From contig DATESB010000041.1 in assembly GCA_035271065.1 (NCBI GenBank), positions 1-5,714 of the forward strand: a DNA stretch of 5,714 nucleotides, in the 5' to 3' direction. The stretch is from JAAYYM01 sp035271065 (lineage in GTDB: Bacteria; Bacillota; Clostridia; Lachnospirales; Lachnospiraceae). Of this stretch, positions 1-5,714 are shown one piece after another. The notes under the pieces were generated by a model. The model saw only the letters and a list, made by a program, of their open reading frames with translations, had not been told where the DNA came from and searched no databases. Within the stretch, counting starts at the first letter, position 1. Every line of letters begins with the position of its first letter. The translations under genes and the position numbers were made by a program.

Positions 1-913
1 TTTCCACACAGCGCAGACAACCCTTGCAGTGGTAGTAATCAAGCCCGCCATTTACCATCATTTCTTTTCCCTGATAAGTACCGGGATGAAATTGAAATAC
101 ATAATCCGGACAAGTTGCATCGCAAAGCCCGCAGTTGATACACCGTTCCTGCAGGAACAGGGGAATATACCCTTCCCGTGAGGGTGATAAATCATTGGAA
201 ACCGTGCTGCCGGGGCGTGTATTTACACCACCGATAGGTGCATTTTGATAGCCCCAGGTGTAGTCGTTAGGATACGTCAGACTCTTCTGCGGTTTTTCAT
301 TTATGACAAGTCCATCAGAAAGTTTTTCATAACCCTGCTGCAATCCGTTAAGATTTGAGGTAATCTGGGAAGGATACTTTTGACCGATGGTATCTTCACA
401 GAGAGACTTACATTCTGCCAGGGGAATGAAACCGGATGCTTTTACCAAAGCACCCAGCAATACCATGTTAATTCTGGATTTGTACGCCATGGCAACTGCA
501 AGTGCGTCAATGCAAAAGAGCGTTCCGGCGGTTATATGATACCGTGCGGCAGCCGCCTCAGTGGTCAAAGAGGTATTTAAAATAATAAGCGTGTCAGACG
601 TAACGCCGGAGAGAACGGGACATTTACCAATCAATGCTTCATGGAAAATGACAAGGATGTCAGGATTGGTGACAGGGCTGTTGATGCGGAGTTCTCGATT
701 GGGAGCACACCAGCGGATATAGGATTTTACGGGAGAACCTCGTTTCTCAGAGCCATAACTGGAAAATGAAGAGGAGTTCAGTTGCAAATACAGCGCGCCG
801 AGTTCGCCAAGCATTTTGCCGCAGAGATTGGCACCGAGACCGCCAATGCTCTCAAGACGTATTTCAAAGTAGTCCTTATTGTTTGATAGGGGAAGTGTAA
901 TGGAAGCAGCCAC
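1..913 (-). CDS. 2-oxoacid:ferredoxin oxidoreductase, fused gamma and delta subunits (partial, C-terminus cut by window edge)
   Basis: I translated this by hand on the minus strand: 304 codons with no stop. Residues 15-200 fit the gamma (catalytic-domain) family of pyruvate/2-oxoacid:ferredoxin oxidoreductases. They show a glycine-rich IGGLGANLCGKML stretch near residues 23-35, the SYGSEKRG signature at 52-59 and a MVLLGALVKASG segment. Residues from about 205 resemble the delta, ferredoxin-like subunit: a TWGYQNAPIGG region, then a cluster motif with Cys258, 261, 264 and 268 followed by Pro. A second motif has Cys296, 299 and 302; its fourth Cys must lie just beyond the left edge. In this family the subunit carries electrons from thiamine-pyrophosphate oxidation of a 2-oxoacid to ferredoxin in the cytoplasm. 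Alpha and beta subunits are expected further left but cannot be seen. The GTG start at 913-911 is forced by an in-frame TGA eight codons upstream (934-932). The gene is visibly richer in G+C than its neighbours. Substrate (pyruvate, 2-oxoglutarate, branched-chain or aryl) cannot be told. Confidence 0.88.
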   Translation of the reverse strand, partial: MAASITLPLSNNKDYFEIRLESIGGLGANLCGKMLGELGALYLQLNSSSFSSYGSEKRGSPVKSYIRWCAPNRELRINSPVTNPDILVIFHEALIGKCPVLSGVTSDTLIILNTSLTTEAAAARYHITAGTLFCIDALAVAMAYKSRINMVLLGALVKASGFIPLAECKSLCEDTIGQKYPSQITSNLNGLQQGYEKLSDGLVINEKPQKSLTYPNDYTWGYQNAPIGGVNTRPGSTVSNDLSPSREGYIPLFLQERCINCGLCDATCPDYVFQFHPGTYQGKEMMVNGGLDYYHCKGCLRCVE

Positions 914-922
914 AGGGATAAT

Positions 923-927
923 TCCTT
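923..927 (-). promoter_or_regulatory. Ribosome binding site that fixes the GTG start of the oxidoreductase
   Basis: On the minus strand, AAGGA (927-923) sits 9 nt before GTG at 913-911. An ATG at 935-933 is in another frame and meets a stop after 19 codons, so it cannot start this protein. The GTG is the only usual start codon between the in-frame TGA and the first conserved family residues. Confidence 0.7.
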
Positions 928-1003
928 TCCGTCATACAAGGTTGTGTGAGTGTCATAATCATATGTTTAGAGATAGTATGAGGAAAAGGAAAAAAAATAT
1001 ACA

Positions 1004-1032
1004 TAGAAACCGGAAATGCTACATGATATAAT
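1004..1032 (+). promoter_or_regulatory. Sigma-A-type promoter for the aldo/keto reductase
   Basis: A perfect -10 TATAAT lies at 1027-1032, with an extended -10 TG one base upstream (1024-1025). The -35 is TAGAAA (1004-1009), 4 of 6 to consensus, at the ideal 17-nt spacing. An eight-A run at 990-997 just upstream of the -35 could act as an UP element. The predicted transcript starts near 1039, leaving about 20 nt of leader before the ATG at 1059. The leader holds GGAGG (1046-1050), 8 nt from the start. No clear operator dyad overlaps the promoter. Confidence 0.75.
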
Positions 1033-1058
1033 CAAGGGAGAATACGGAGGGATAGATT

Positions 1059-2180
1059 ATGACACAGAAGAAATTAGGTTTTGGATTGATGCGTTTACCG
1101 TTGTCGAATCCAAATGATGAAACATCGATTGATATTGAACAGACAAAACAAATGGTGGACTATTTTATAGAGCAGGGTTTTACTTACTTTGATACTGCAT
1201 GGATGTATTGCGGATTTAAGAGTGAGGAAGCAACGAAAGTCGCTCTGGTAGACCGTCATCCAAGAGACAGTTATACGTTGGCAACAAAACTTCATGCAGG
1301 ATTTTTCAATGACAAAGCGGGCAGAGACCGCATTTTTGAAGAACAGCGCAGGAAGACAGGCGTAGAATATTTTGATTATTATTTGCTGCACGACATAGGC
1401 GAGGACCATTACAGAATTTATACGGAATTGGATTGTTTTAATTGGTTAGTGGAGAAGAAAAAGCAGGGATTGGTAAAGAATATCGGATTTTCTTATCATG
1501 ATAATGCTGATTTGCTGGACCGCATACTGACAGAGCACCCGGAAATGGAATTTGTGCAGTTGCAACTCAATTATTTGGATTGGGACAGCGAGGCAATTCA
1601 ATCACGTAAGTGCTATGAAGTGGCAACAAAGCATGGCAAGCCGGTGATTGTTATGGAGCCGGTTAAGGGCGGTACACTTGCCAATGTGCCGAACCAAGTA
1701 GCGGATTTGTTCAAAGCGCATGATGCAAGTATGTCAATTCCTTCATGGGCAATTCGGTTTGCGGCAAGCCTTGATAATGTCATGATGGTGTTGAGCGGTA
1801 TGAGTAATATGGAGCAGTTGCAGGACAATATCGGGTACATGAAGGATTTTAAGCCATTAACTGAGGCTGATAAAGAAGTCGTGATGAAAGCGGTAGACAT
1901 CATCAATGAGAGCATTGCTATTCCGTGTACAGCATGTGCTTATTGTGTAGACGGCTGCCCGAAGAAGATTGCCATTCCGAAGTATTTCTCATTGTATAAT
2001 GCAGAAAAACAGGAATATGAAGGAAAAGGATTTACCCCGCAGGGCGGATACTATCTGCGTCTGACCGAGAATTTCGGAAAGGCAAGCGAATGCATTGCCT
2101 GCAGGAAATGCGAGAAGGTATGTCCGCAACATCTTCCGATTGTGGAGAATTTGAAATTGGTAGCAGGACAGTTTGAGTAG
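1059..2180 (+). CDS. Aldo/keto reductase with C-terminal two-cluster ferredoxin domain
   Basis: 373 residues. The N-terminal part (about 1-275) is an aldo/keto reductase TIM barrel. It opens with LGFGLMRLP and has all four catalytic positions: Asp45 (in FDTAWMY), Tyr50, Lys77 (in ATKLH) and His111 (in LLHD). The C-terminal part (about 285-373) is ferredoxin-like, with two complete cysteine motifs, Cys290/293/296/300 and Cys345/348/351/355, each ending in Cys-Pro and each expected to bind a [4Fe-4S] cluster. No signal peptide is seen, so it should be cytoplasmic. This domain order matches the COG1453-type oxidoreductases common in anaerobes. Their physiological substrate is mostly unknown, and electron exchange between NAD(P)H and a ferredoxin-like partner is inference. 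The start has a strong GGAGG at 8 nt and its own promoter; the gene ends at its own terminator, so it is probably monocistronic. It diverges from another Fe-S oxidoreductase. Confidence 0.93.
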   Translation: MTQKKLGFGLMRLPLSNPNDETSIDIEQTKQMVDYFIEQGFTYFDTAWMYCGFKSEEATKVALVDRHPRDSYTLATKLHAGFFNDKAGRDRIFEEQRRKTGVEYFDYYLLHDIGEDHYRIYTELDCFNWLVEKKKQGLVKNIGFSYHDNADLLDRILTEHPEMEFVQLQLNYLDWDSEAIQSRKCYEVATKHGKPVIVMEPVKGGTLANVPNQVADLFKAHDASMSIPSWAIRFAASLDNVMMVLSGMSNMEQLQDNIGYMKDFKPLTEADKEVVMKAVDIINESIAIPCTACAYCVDGCPKKIAIPKYFSLYNAEKQEYEGKGFTPQGGYYLRLTENFGKASECIACRKCEKVCPQHLPIVENLKLVAGQFE

Positions 2181-2215
2181 GATAAGATGATTTTGCAACA
2201 TGATAAGAGGTTAAG

Positions 2216-2250
2216 AAGCGCGTACGGATATTTGAAGTACGCGCTTTTAT
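2216..2250 (+). terminator. Rho-independent terminator of the aldo/keto reductase
   Basis: A perfect 10-bp stem is formed by AAGCGCGTAC (2216-2225) and GTACGCGCTT (2237-2246). It has an 11-nt loop, and the second arm runs into a short T stretch (2245-2248) followed by ATATT. It lies 36 nt after the stop codon. The T tract is short, so termination may be incomplete, but the GC-rich stem in an AT-rich gap is distinctive. Confidence 0.85.
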
Positions 2251-2285
2251 ATTGCTGAAAAGTGAAAACTAGTGACAAATGTAAA

Positions 2286-2314
2286 TTGTTTCTTTGCATT
2301 TTAACCCATATAAT
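2286..2314 (+). promoter_or_regulatory. Promoter for the glycosyltransferase-hydrolase-methyltransferase cluster
   Basis: The -10 is a perfect TATAAT (2309-2314) and the -35 is TTGTTT (2286-2291), separated by 17 nt. Transcription should begin near 2321. This excludes the upstream in-frame ATG at 2294, which lies between the two promoter boxes. No other clear promoter is seen before the two downstream genes. Confidence 0.7.
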
Positions 2315-2331
2315 GATTTCAATGGGTGGGG

Positions 2332-2336
2332 AAGGA
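2332..2336 (+). promoter_or_regulatory. Ribosome binding site that sets the glycosyltransferase start at 2345
   Basis: AAGGA inside GGGGAAGGA lies 8 nt before the ATG at 2345. The longest open frame begins at 2294, but that ATG has no ribosome binding site and sits inside the promoter. Family homology also begins right after the 2345 start, where MKKAIMFTMGTRGDVQP is the normal N-terminus. Confidence 0.8.
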
Positions 2337-2344
2337 TTATAATT

Positions 2345-3649
2345 ATGAAGAAAGCGATTATGTTTACAATGGGAACCAGAGGAGATGTACAGCCGTACAT
2401 ATTTCTGGCGCAGGCTTTGCAGCAGGCGGATATGGATGTAACACTTGGTTCGCACCCGTGTTGGGAGAAACTTGTGTCGGAAGCAGGCGTCAAATTTGCT
2501 CCGATTGGACCGGATATTGATATAGAATTAGAAGCGGCAAAGATACGTGGTAAAGAAAAGAACGCCATGATGGCTATGCTTAAGACCATGCAATTTGTGT
2601 TTAAGATTGTAGAGCAGTCTGCTGCAGAGGTGTATGAATGTTGTAAAGGCAAGGATTTGGTGATTGTATCACATAGCCATATCGGTGCTGCGGAAGCGGA
2701 GGCACTTCATATTAAAACTGTTGATGTTACATTACAAACAGAAATGCTTCCTGAAATTACAAAACCGAGGACTTTTCTACAGCGTATTTCAAATGGATTA
2801 TTCGGTATGATGATTAATCCGATGATTATGAAGCCTTATAATAAACTGCGCAAGTCTTATGGGCTTTCCAAGGTGAAATCCATGGATTTGATGATGTCAC
2901 CGGAATTAAATCTGATTCCTATCAGCAAATATGTCATTGAACCTAATCCTTATTGGGCACCACAGAATAAAATGGTTGGGTATTGGTATGAGGAACAAAC
3001 ATCTGATTATGAGCCGTCGCAGGAGTTAAAGGATTTCTTGCAGGCAGGTGAGCCGCCTATCATATTAGCACTTGGTGCAATGTCATTTGAAGCGGGTGAG
3101 GAACGAGAGAAATTGGAGATTTTCTTACAGGCATTTACGAAGTCAAAGAAACGTGCCATTATTCAAGGATTTCGTAAAACACTGCAGGGTTATAATTTAC
3201 CTGAGACAATGATAGCAGTTGGTTCGGTTCCGCATAGTTGGCTGTTTCGACAGGGCTATTGCGTCATTCATCATGGTGGTTTCGGAACTTCGGCATCCGC
3301 AATGTTGTACGGAGTGCCTTCGATTATCATTCCGCATGCATTAGACCAGTTTGGAGTGGCGGACCGATTGTACAAGTTGGGCGTTACAACAGAACCGATT
3401 AAGGCAAGTGAGTTGTGTAAGGAAAAGTTGCTTGATAGAATCGAGTATTTAGATCGGAATTACACAGTTATTTCAGATAGAGTGAAATCACTTTCTGCAA
3501 AAATGAGCGAGGAGCATGGGCTGGATACAGCAGTACAGATGATACAAGAAGTGATAAGGACAAGAAATGACGAAAGTTTAGAAGTAATAGAGTTGACAAA
3601 TGATAGGTATAGGAAGCGATTGTTTTTAGAAGTGATAGCAAGAAGATAG
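2345..3649 (+). CDS. Glycosyltransferase of the GT1/GT28 (sterol glucosyltransferase / MGT-like) group
   Basis: 434 residues, a two-domain GT-B fold by family signature. The N-terminal domain opens with a beta strand and the GTRGDVQP loop at residues 10-17, the form typical of sterol glucosyltransferases and related antibiotic glycosyltransferases (Glyco_transf_28 family). The C-terminal domain has PHSWLF, then HHGGFGT at 309-315, GVPSIIIPHALDQF and the acidic pair Asp334-Gln335; these form the nucleotide-sugar site. It should transfer a sugar from a UDP- or dTDP-sugar to a small, probably lipophilic acceptor in the cytoplasm; neither donor nor acceptor can be read from sequence. No signal peptide is seen. 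A basic tail of about 30 residues follows the last conserved helix and may be family variation. It is the first gene of a likely operon and stops 3 nt before the hydrolase start. Confidence 0.88.
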   Translation: MKKAIMFTMGTRGDVQPYIFLAQALQQADMDVTLGSHPCWEKLVSEAGVKFAPIGPDIDIELEAAKIRGKEKNAMMAMLKTMQFVFKIVEQSAAEVYECCKGKDLVIVSHSHIGAAEAEALHIKTVDVTLQTEMLPEITKPRTFLQRISNGLFGMMINPMIMKPYNKLRKSYGLSKVKSMDLMMSPELNLIPISKYVIEPNPYWAPQNKMVGYWYEEQTSDYEPSQELKDFLQAGEPPIILALGAMSFEAGEEREKLEIFLQAFTKSKKRAIIQGFRKTLQGYNLPETMIAVGSVPHSWLFRQGYCVIHHGGFGTSASAMLYGVPSIIIPHALDQFGVADRLYKLGVTTEPIKASELCKEKLLDRIEYLDRNYTVISDRVKSLSAKMSEEHGLDTAVQMIQEVIRTRNDESLEVIELTNDRYRKRLFLEVIARR

Positions 3650-3652
3650 CAG

Positions 3653-4729
3653 ATGAAGAAAGTGGTGAAAAGAATTTTGATGATAATCGGGATTGTGATA
3701 TTGGCGGTGGTACTTGCAGCTGTACTATATATGCTGATTGGAAGAACCATTCATAAAAATGAGGTAAAAGTTAAGTCAGATACAGGGATTCAGGAACAAG
3801 TAACAATTGAGGTAAATGGAATTCAGCAGGAACTAAGTATCTACGGGGAAGACCAAAGCAATCCGGTGATTCTGTTTGTACATGGTGGCCCGGGCAGCCC
3901 GTTCGGCTTTTTGAATTATGCGTGGCAGCCATATTTGAAGGAGAATTTTACGATTGTGTCTTATGATCAACGAGGATGTGGGCGGACTCATTATGCCAAC
4001 CCGGACGCAGAAGTATCCAAAGAATTGATTTTGCAGGACATGGATGAGATTGTTGATTATCTGAGAGAACGTTTTTCACAGGAGCAAATTACACTTTTGG
4101 GGTATTCATGGGGTACGCTTCTTGGAACATCCTATGTATATGAGCACCCGGAAAAGATTGAGAACTATATAGGCGCAGGTCAGGTCGTAAACATATACAG
4201 AGGAGAAGAGATTGCTTACGAAGAAGCTGTTAAGAGAGCAACCGCAGCAAATGATACAGAATATGTGACGCAGATTACCGCTGCATATGAATCGTTTGTG
4301 GAAACGCGCAAAATTGATAAGGATTTTTTGACATTTCGTGGTATGGAGCCTAAGTATTTGCTTGGAAATAGAGAAAAGACACCACTGCAGCTGGTGCCGA
4401 TTGCTTATACTTCTCCGGATGTAAAAGCAAAGGATTTGAAGTGGTATTTATTTGACAGTAATAAGGTGTTAATGGCAGAGGATAATCCATTGACGAAGGA
4501 ATTGTTCCAATTTGATGCCTATGAAATGAAGGAATATCAGGTTCCGATGTATTTTATCAGTGGCGGAAATGATTATGTAACACCGTTTTCGGCAGTTGAG
4601 GCTTATTATGAGAGCATAACAGCACCTAAAAAAGATATGATAATTATTGATGGGGTAGGGCATAATGCATTATTTGATGTGCCGGAAGAATTTGCGAATG
4701 CGATTAAGCAGTTTGGATTAGCGGAATAG
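3653..4729 (+). CDS. Membrane-anchored alpha/beta hydrolase, proline-iminopeptidase-like (peptidase S33 type)
   Basis: 358 residues. A basic start (KKVVKR) is followed by a hydrophobic segment at about 8-30 with no obvious signal peptidase site, so it reads as a signal anchor with the catalytic domain outside the cell. The alpha/beta hydrolase domain has the oxyanion motif HGGPG at 77-81, YDQRGCGRT, the nucleophile elbow GYSWG with Ser152, acidic Asp307 (in SGGNDYVTP) and His337 (in GVGHN), so the triad is intact. A helical cap lies between roughly 185 and 290. HGGPG plus DQRGCGR is characteristic of S33 proline iminopeptidases, but many relatives are esterases or amidases, so peptidase activity is unproven. 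The start follows the glycosyltransferase stop by 3 nt and has only a weak GAAG at 7 nt, which suggests translation coupled to the upstream gene. Confidence 0.87.
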   Translation: MKKVVKRILMIIGIVILAVVLAAVLYMLIGRTIHKNEVKVKSDTGIQEQVTIEVNGIQQELSIYGEDQSNPVILFVHGGPGSPFGFLNYAWQPYLKENFTIVSYDQRGCGRTHYANPDAEVSKELILQDMDEIVDYLRERFSQEQITLLGYSWGTLLGTSYVYEHPEKIENYIGAGQVVNIYRGEEIAYEEAVKRATAANDTEYVTQITAAYESFVETRKIDKDFLTFRGMEPKYLLGNREKTPLQLVPIAYTSPDVKAKDLKWYLFDSNKVLMAEDNPLTKELFQFDAYEMKEYQVPMYFISGGNDYVTPFSAVEAYYESITAPKKDMIIIDGVGHNALFDVPEEFANAIKQFGLAE

Positions 4730-4737
4730 AAAAAGGC

Positions 4738-4741
4738 AGGA
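4738..4741 (+). promoter_or_regulatory. Ribosome binding site that favours the methyltransferase start at 4749
   Basis: Three in-frame starts stand in a row: GTG at 4746, ATG at 4749 and ATG at 4752. AGGA at 4738-4741 is 4, 7 and 10 nt away respectively. The 7-nt spacing and ATG codon favour 4749, though 4752 is possible. The difference is only one or two residues. Confidence 0.55.
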
Positions 4742-4748
4742 TAAAGTG

Positions 4749-5513
4749 ATGATGAATAAGGATGCGCTGGATAGTATTCAGGCAACAAAACATGAATTTG
4801 AGAAGAGTTTTTCGGAGGGTGTCTTCTATAATAAGCAGACGCAGGATGAGGAGCATTTGAAGTTGATTATGGAGACGCTGCCGATCAAGCCGGGTATGAA
4901 AATACTGGATTTAGGTACGGGGAGCGGGTATTTGTCATTTGCGTTGGCAAAGGCATATGCGGATATAGAAATTGTTGGGCTGGATATTGTTGAAAAAACG
5001 TTGCAAATGAATCGGGAATATGCAGCGAAAGAGGGATATCAACACTTGTCGTTTGTTGCCTATGACGGGGTGGAGTTTCCGTTTGCAGAGGCGGCATTTG
5101 ATATGGTCATTACGCGATATGCGCTGCACCATTTTCCAGTGATTGAGAAGACTTTTTCTGAAATCGGAAGGGTGTTAAAGACTGACGGTATGCTGTTTTT
5201 ATCTGATCCGGCACCGAATGACGATGATGAAAAGCGATTTGTGGATGCTTATATGCAAATGAAGAAGGACGGTCATATCAAGTTTTATACGATGCAGGAG
5301 TGGGAAGAACTTGCCGGAAAAATTGGGCTGAGATTAGAGAAACATTTTGAGACAGCAGTCAGATTTCCGAAAAAACGCGCTACGGCGGTGGGATTTGAAG
5401 ATATTTTGATGCAGCATGATGTCAATGTGATAAAAGGCTATGATTTAGAATACAGTGGTGATGAAATCTATATCACCGAAAAGGTTCATAATTTGCTGTT
5501 TCACAGAAGTTAA
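4749..5513 (+). CDS. Class I SAM-dependent methyltransferase (UbiE/Methyltransf_11-like)
   Basis: 254 residues. The SAM-binding Rossmann core begins with motif I, LDLGTGSGYLS (Asp54 to Gly60). An acidic residue at the end of the second strand follows (Asp79 in VGLDIVE), then YDGVEFPF with Asp106, and the post-II region FDMVITRYALHHF at about 117-129. This matches small-molecule methyltransferases of the UbiE/Methyltransf_11 type. No cysteine, DNA or RNA motif points to a macromolecular target, and there is no membrane segment. The C-terminal third (about 150-254) is presumably the substrate cap and matches nothing I recognise. It is 19 nt downstream of the hydrolase and probably the last gene of the same operon. 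The substrate is unknown; a product of the neighbouring glycosyltransferase or hydrolase is a reasonable guess only. Confidence 0.88.
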   Translation: MMNKDALDSIQATKHEFEKSFSEGVFYNKQTQDEEHLKLIMETLPIKPGMKILDLGTGSGYLSFALAKAYADIEIVGLDIVEKTLQMNREYAAKEGYQHLSFVAYDGVEFPFAEAAFDMVITRYALHHFPVIEKTFSEIGRVLKTDGMLFLSDPAPNDDDEKRFVDAYMQMKKDGHIKFYTMQEWEELAGKIGLRLEKHFETAVRFPKKRATAVGFEDILMQHDVNVIKGYDLEYSGDEIYITEKVHNLLFHRS

Positions 5514-5568
5514 AATGAAAAGAATGGAATGAAAAAGTAAATTTCGGTTTAGTGTATAAAGGACAGAG

Positions 5569-5638
5569 GATAACTTCCTTGTCGCCCAATTCTACCGTCT
5601 GCAATGAGGAAGTCATCTCTACTTCGAACCAGCGGTAG
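5569..5638. repeat. Two interlocked inverted repeats, possible structured RNA or element end
   Basis: Pair A is GATAACTTCCT (5569-5579) and AGGAAGTCATC (5607-5617), matching at 10 of 11 positions. Pair B is CTACCG plus CTG (5592-5601, one bulged T at 5598) and CAGCGGTAG (5630-5638), nine matching positions. The order A, B, A', B' means the two stems cannot nest: they form a pseudoknot or are alternatives. The block is richer in G+C than its flanks and lies 55 nt after the methyltransferase stop. No T tract follows, so it is not an ordinary terminator. I recognise no known RNA family. The rest of the 201-bp tail (5514-5714) shows no gene, promoter or terminator I can support. Confidence 0.45.
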
Positions 5639-5714
5639 CAAGATTATATTACGGTTTACATAAAGTCAGTTTTCTGCAGAGTTTCAATAGAGTGCTATTT
5701 TGATATCATTATTG

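Noticed and set aside
380..580. A 66-residue plus-strand open frame
   Set aside because: It is antisense to the well-supported oxidoreductase gene, has no ribosome binding site and shows no recognisable motif.
878..935. A 19-codon minus-strand leader-like open frame starting at ATG 935
   Set aside because: No ribosome binding site, no attenuator-like structure, and it overlaps the oxidoreductase start out of frame. I treat it as chance.
941..960. A Rex-like redox operator starting with TTGTG in the divergent region
   Set aside because: The matching half-site TTCACAA is absent at the required spacing, so there is no palindrome.
958..986. A minus-strand promoter for the oxidoreductase: TATGAT at 963-958 with TTTCCT at 986-981
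   Set aside because: The spacing is right at 17 nt, but the -35 match is poor and other equally weak -10-like boxes are nearby. A promoter must exist here, but I cannot fix its position.
2268..2292. A possible operator dyad around GACAAATGTAAATTGTTTC overlapping the -35 of the cluster promoter
   Set aside because: Only ACAA and TTGT pair cleanly; this is expected by chance in such AT-rich sequence, and no regulator gene is adjacent.
2294..2344. A 17-residue N-terminal extension of the glycosyltransferase
   Set aside because: The ATG at 2294 lies between the -35 and -10 boxes and has no ribosome binding site; the start at 2345 has both a good site and the family N-terminus.
5514..5560. A terminator directly after the methyltransferase
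   Set aside because: The stretch is AT-rich with A runs, but there is no GC stem followed by a T tract.
5473..5616. A 47-residue minus-strand open frame starting at ATG 5616 (MTSSLQTVELGDKEV...)
   Set aside because: The N-terminal third looks protein-like, but there is no ribosome binding site, the C-terminal part is low-complexity Phe/His, and it runs antisense into the methyltransferase end.

Overview
The window looks like chromosomal DNA of a strictly anaerobic, low-to-moderate GC Firmicute, most likely a gut clostridium of the Lachnospiraceae type. The reasons are the AT-biased codons, strong purine-rich ribosome binding sites, sigma-A-type promoters with perfect TATAAT boxes, and two oxygen-sensitive iron-sulfur redox proteins. 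The family placement is inference; no rRNA or other marker is present.

Layout. Positions 1-913 (minus strand) hold most of a 2-oxoacid:ferredoxin oxidoreductase gamma/delta fusion, cut by the left edge just before its last cysteine. It starts at GTG, because an in-frame stop lies a few codons upstream. A 145-bp divergent intergenic region follows; it holds a convincing extended -10 promoter for the plus-strand gene at 1059-2180, an aldo/keto reductase with a C-terminal two-cluster ferredoxin domain. That gene ends in a 10-bp-stem terminator. A second promoter (2286-2314) then drives a compact three-gene cluster: a GT1/GT28-type glycosyltransferase (2345-3649), a membrane-anchored alpha/beta hydrolase of the proline-iminopeptidase type (3653-4729) and a class I SAM methyltransferase (4749-5513). 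The gaps are 3 and 19 nt, so co-transcription and coupled translation are likely.

How the genes may work together. The left part is fermentative redox metabolism: 2-oxoacid oxidation feeding ferredoxin, and an NAD(P)H/Fe-S reductase. The right part pairs a cytoplasmic sugar transferase and methyltransferase with a hydrolase whose catalytic domain should lie outside the membrane. This is the gene set expected for tailoring, detoxifying or maturing a lipophilic small molecule or glycolipid. No scaffold-making enzyme, transporter or regulator is in the window, so the substrate is unknown.

The last 200 bp hold no convincing gene. They contain a small, more GC-rich island with two interlocked inverted repeats (5569-5638) whose order permits a pseudoknot, or alternative pairing, on either strand. 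This is the least explained structure in the window. No CRISPR array, tRNA, rRNA, complete insertion sequence or phage gene was seen.
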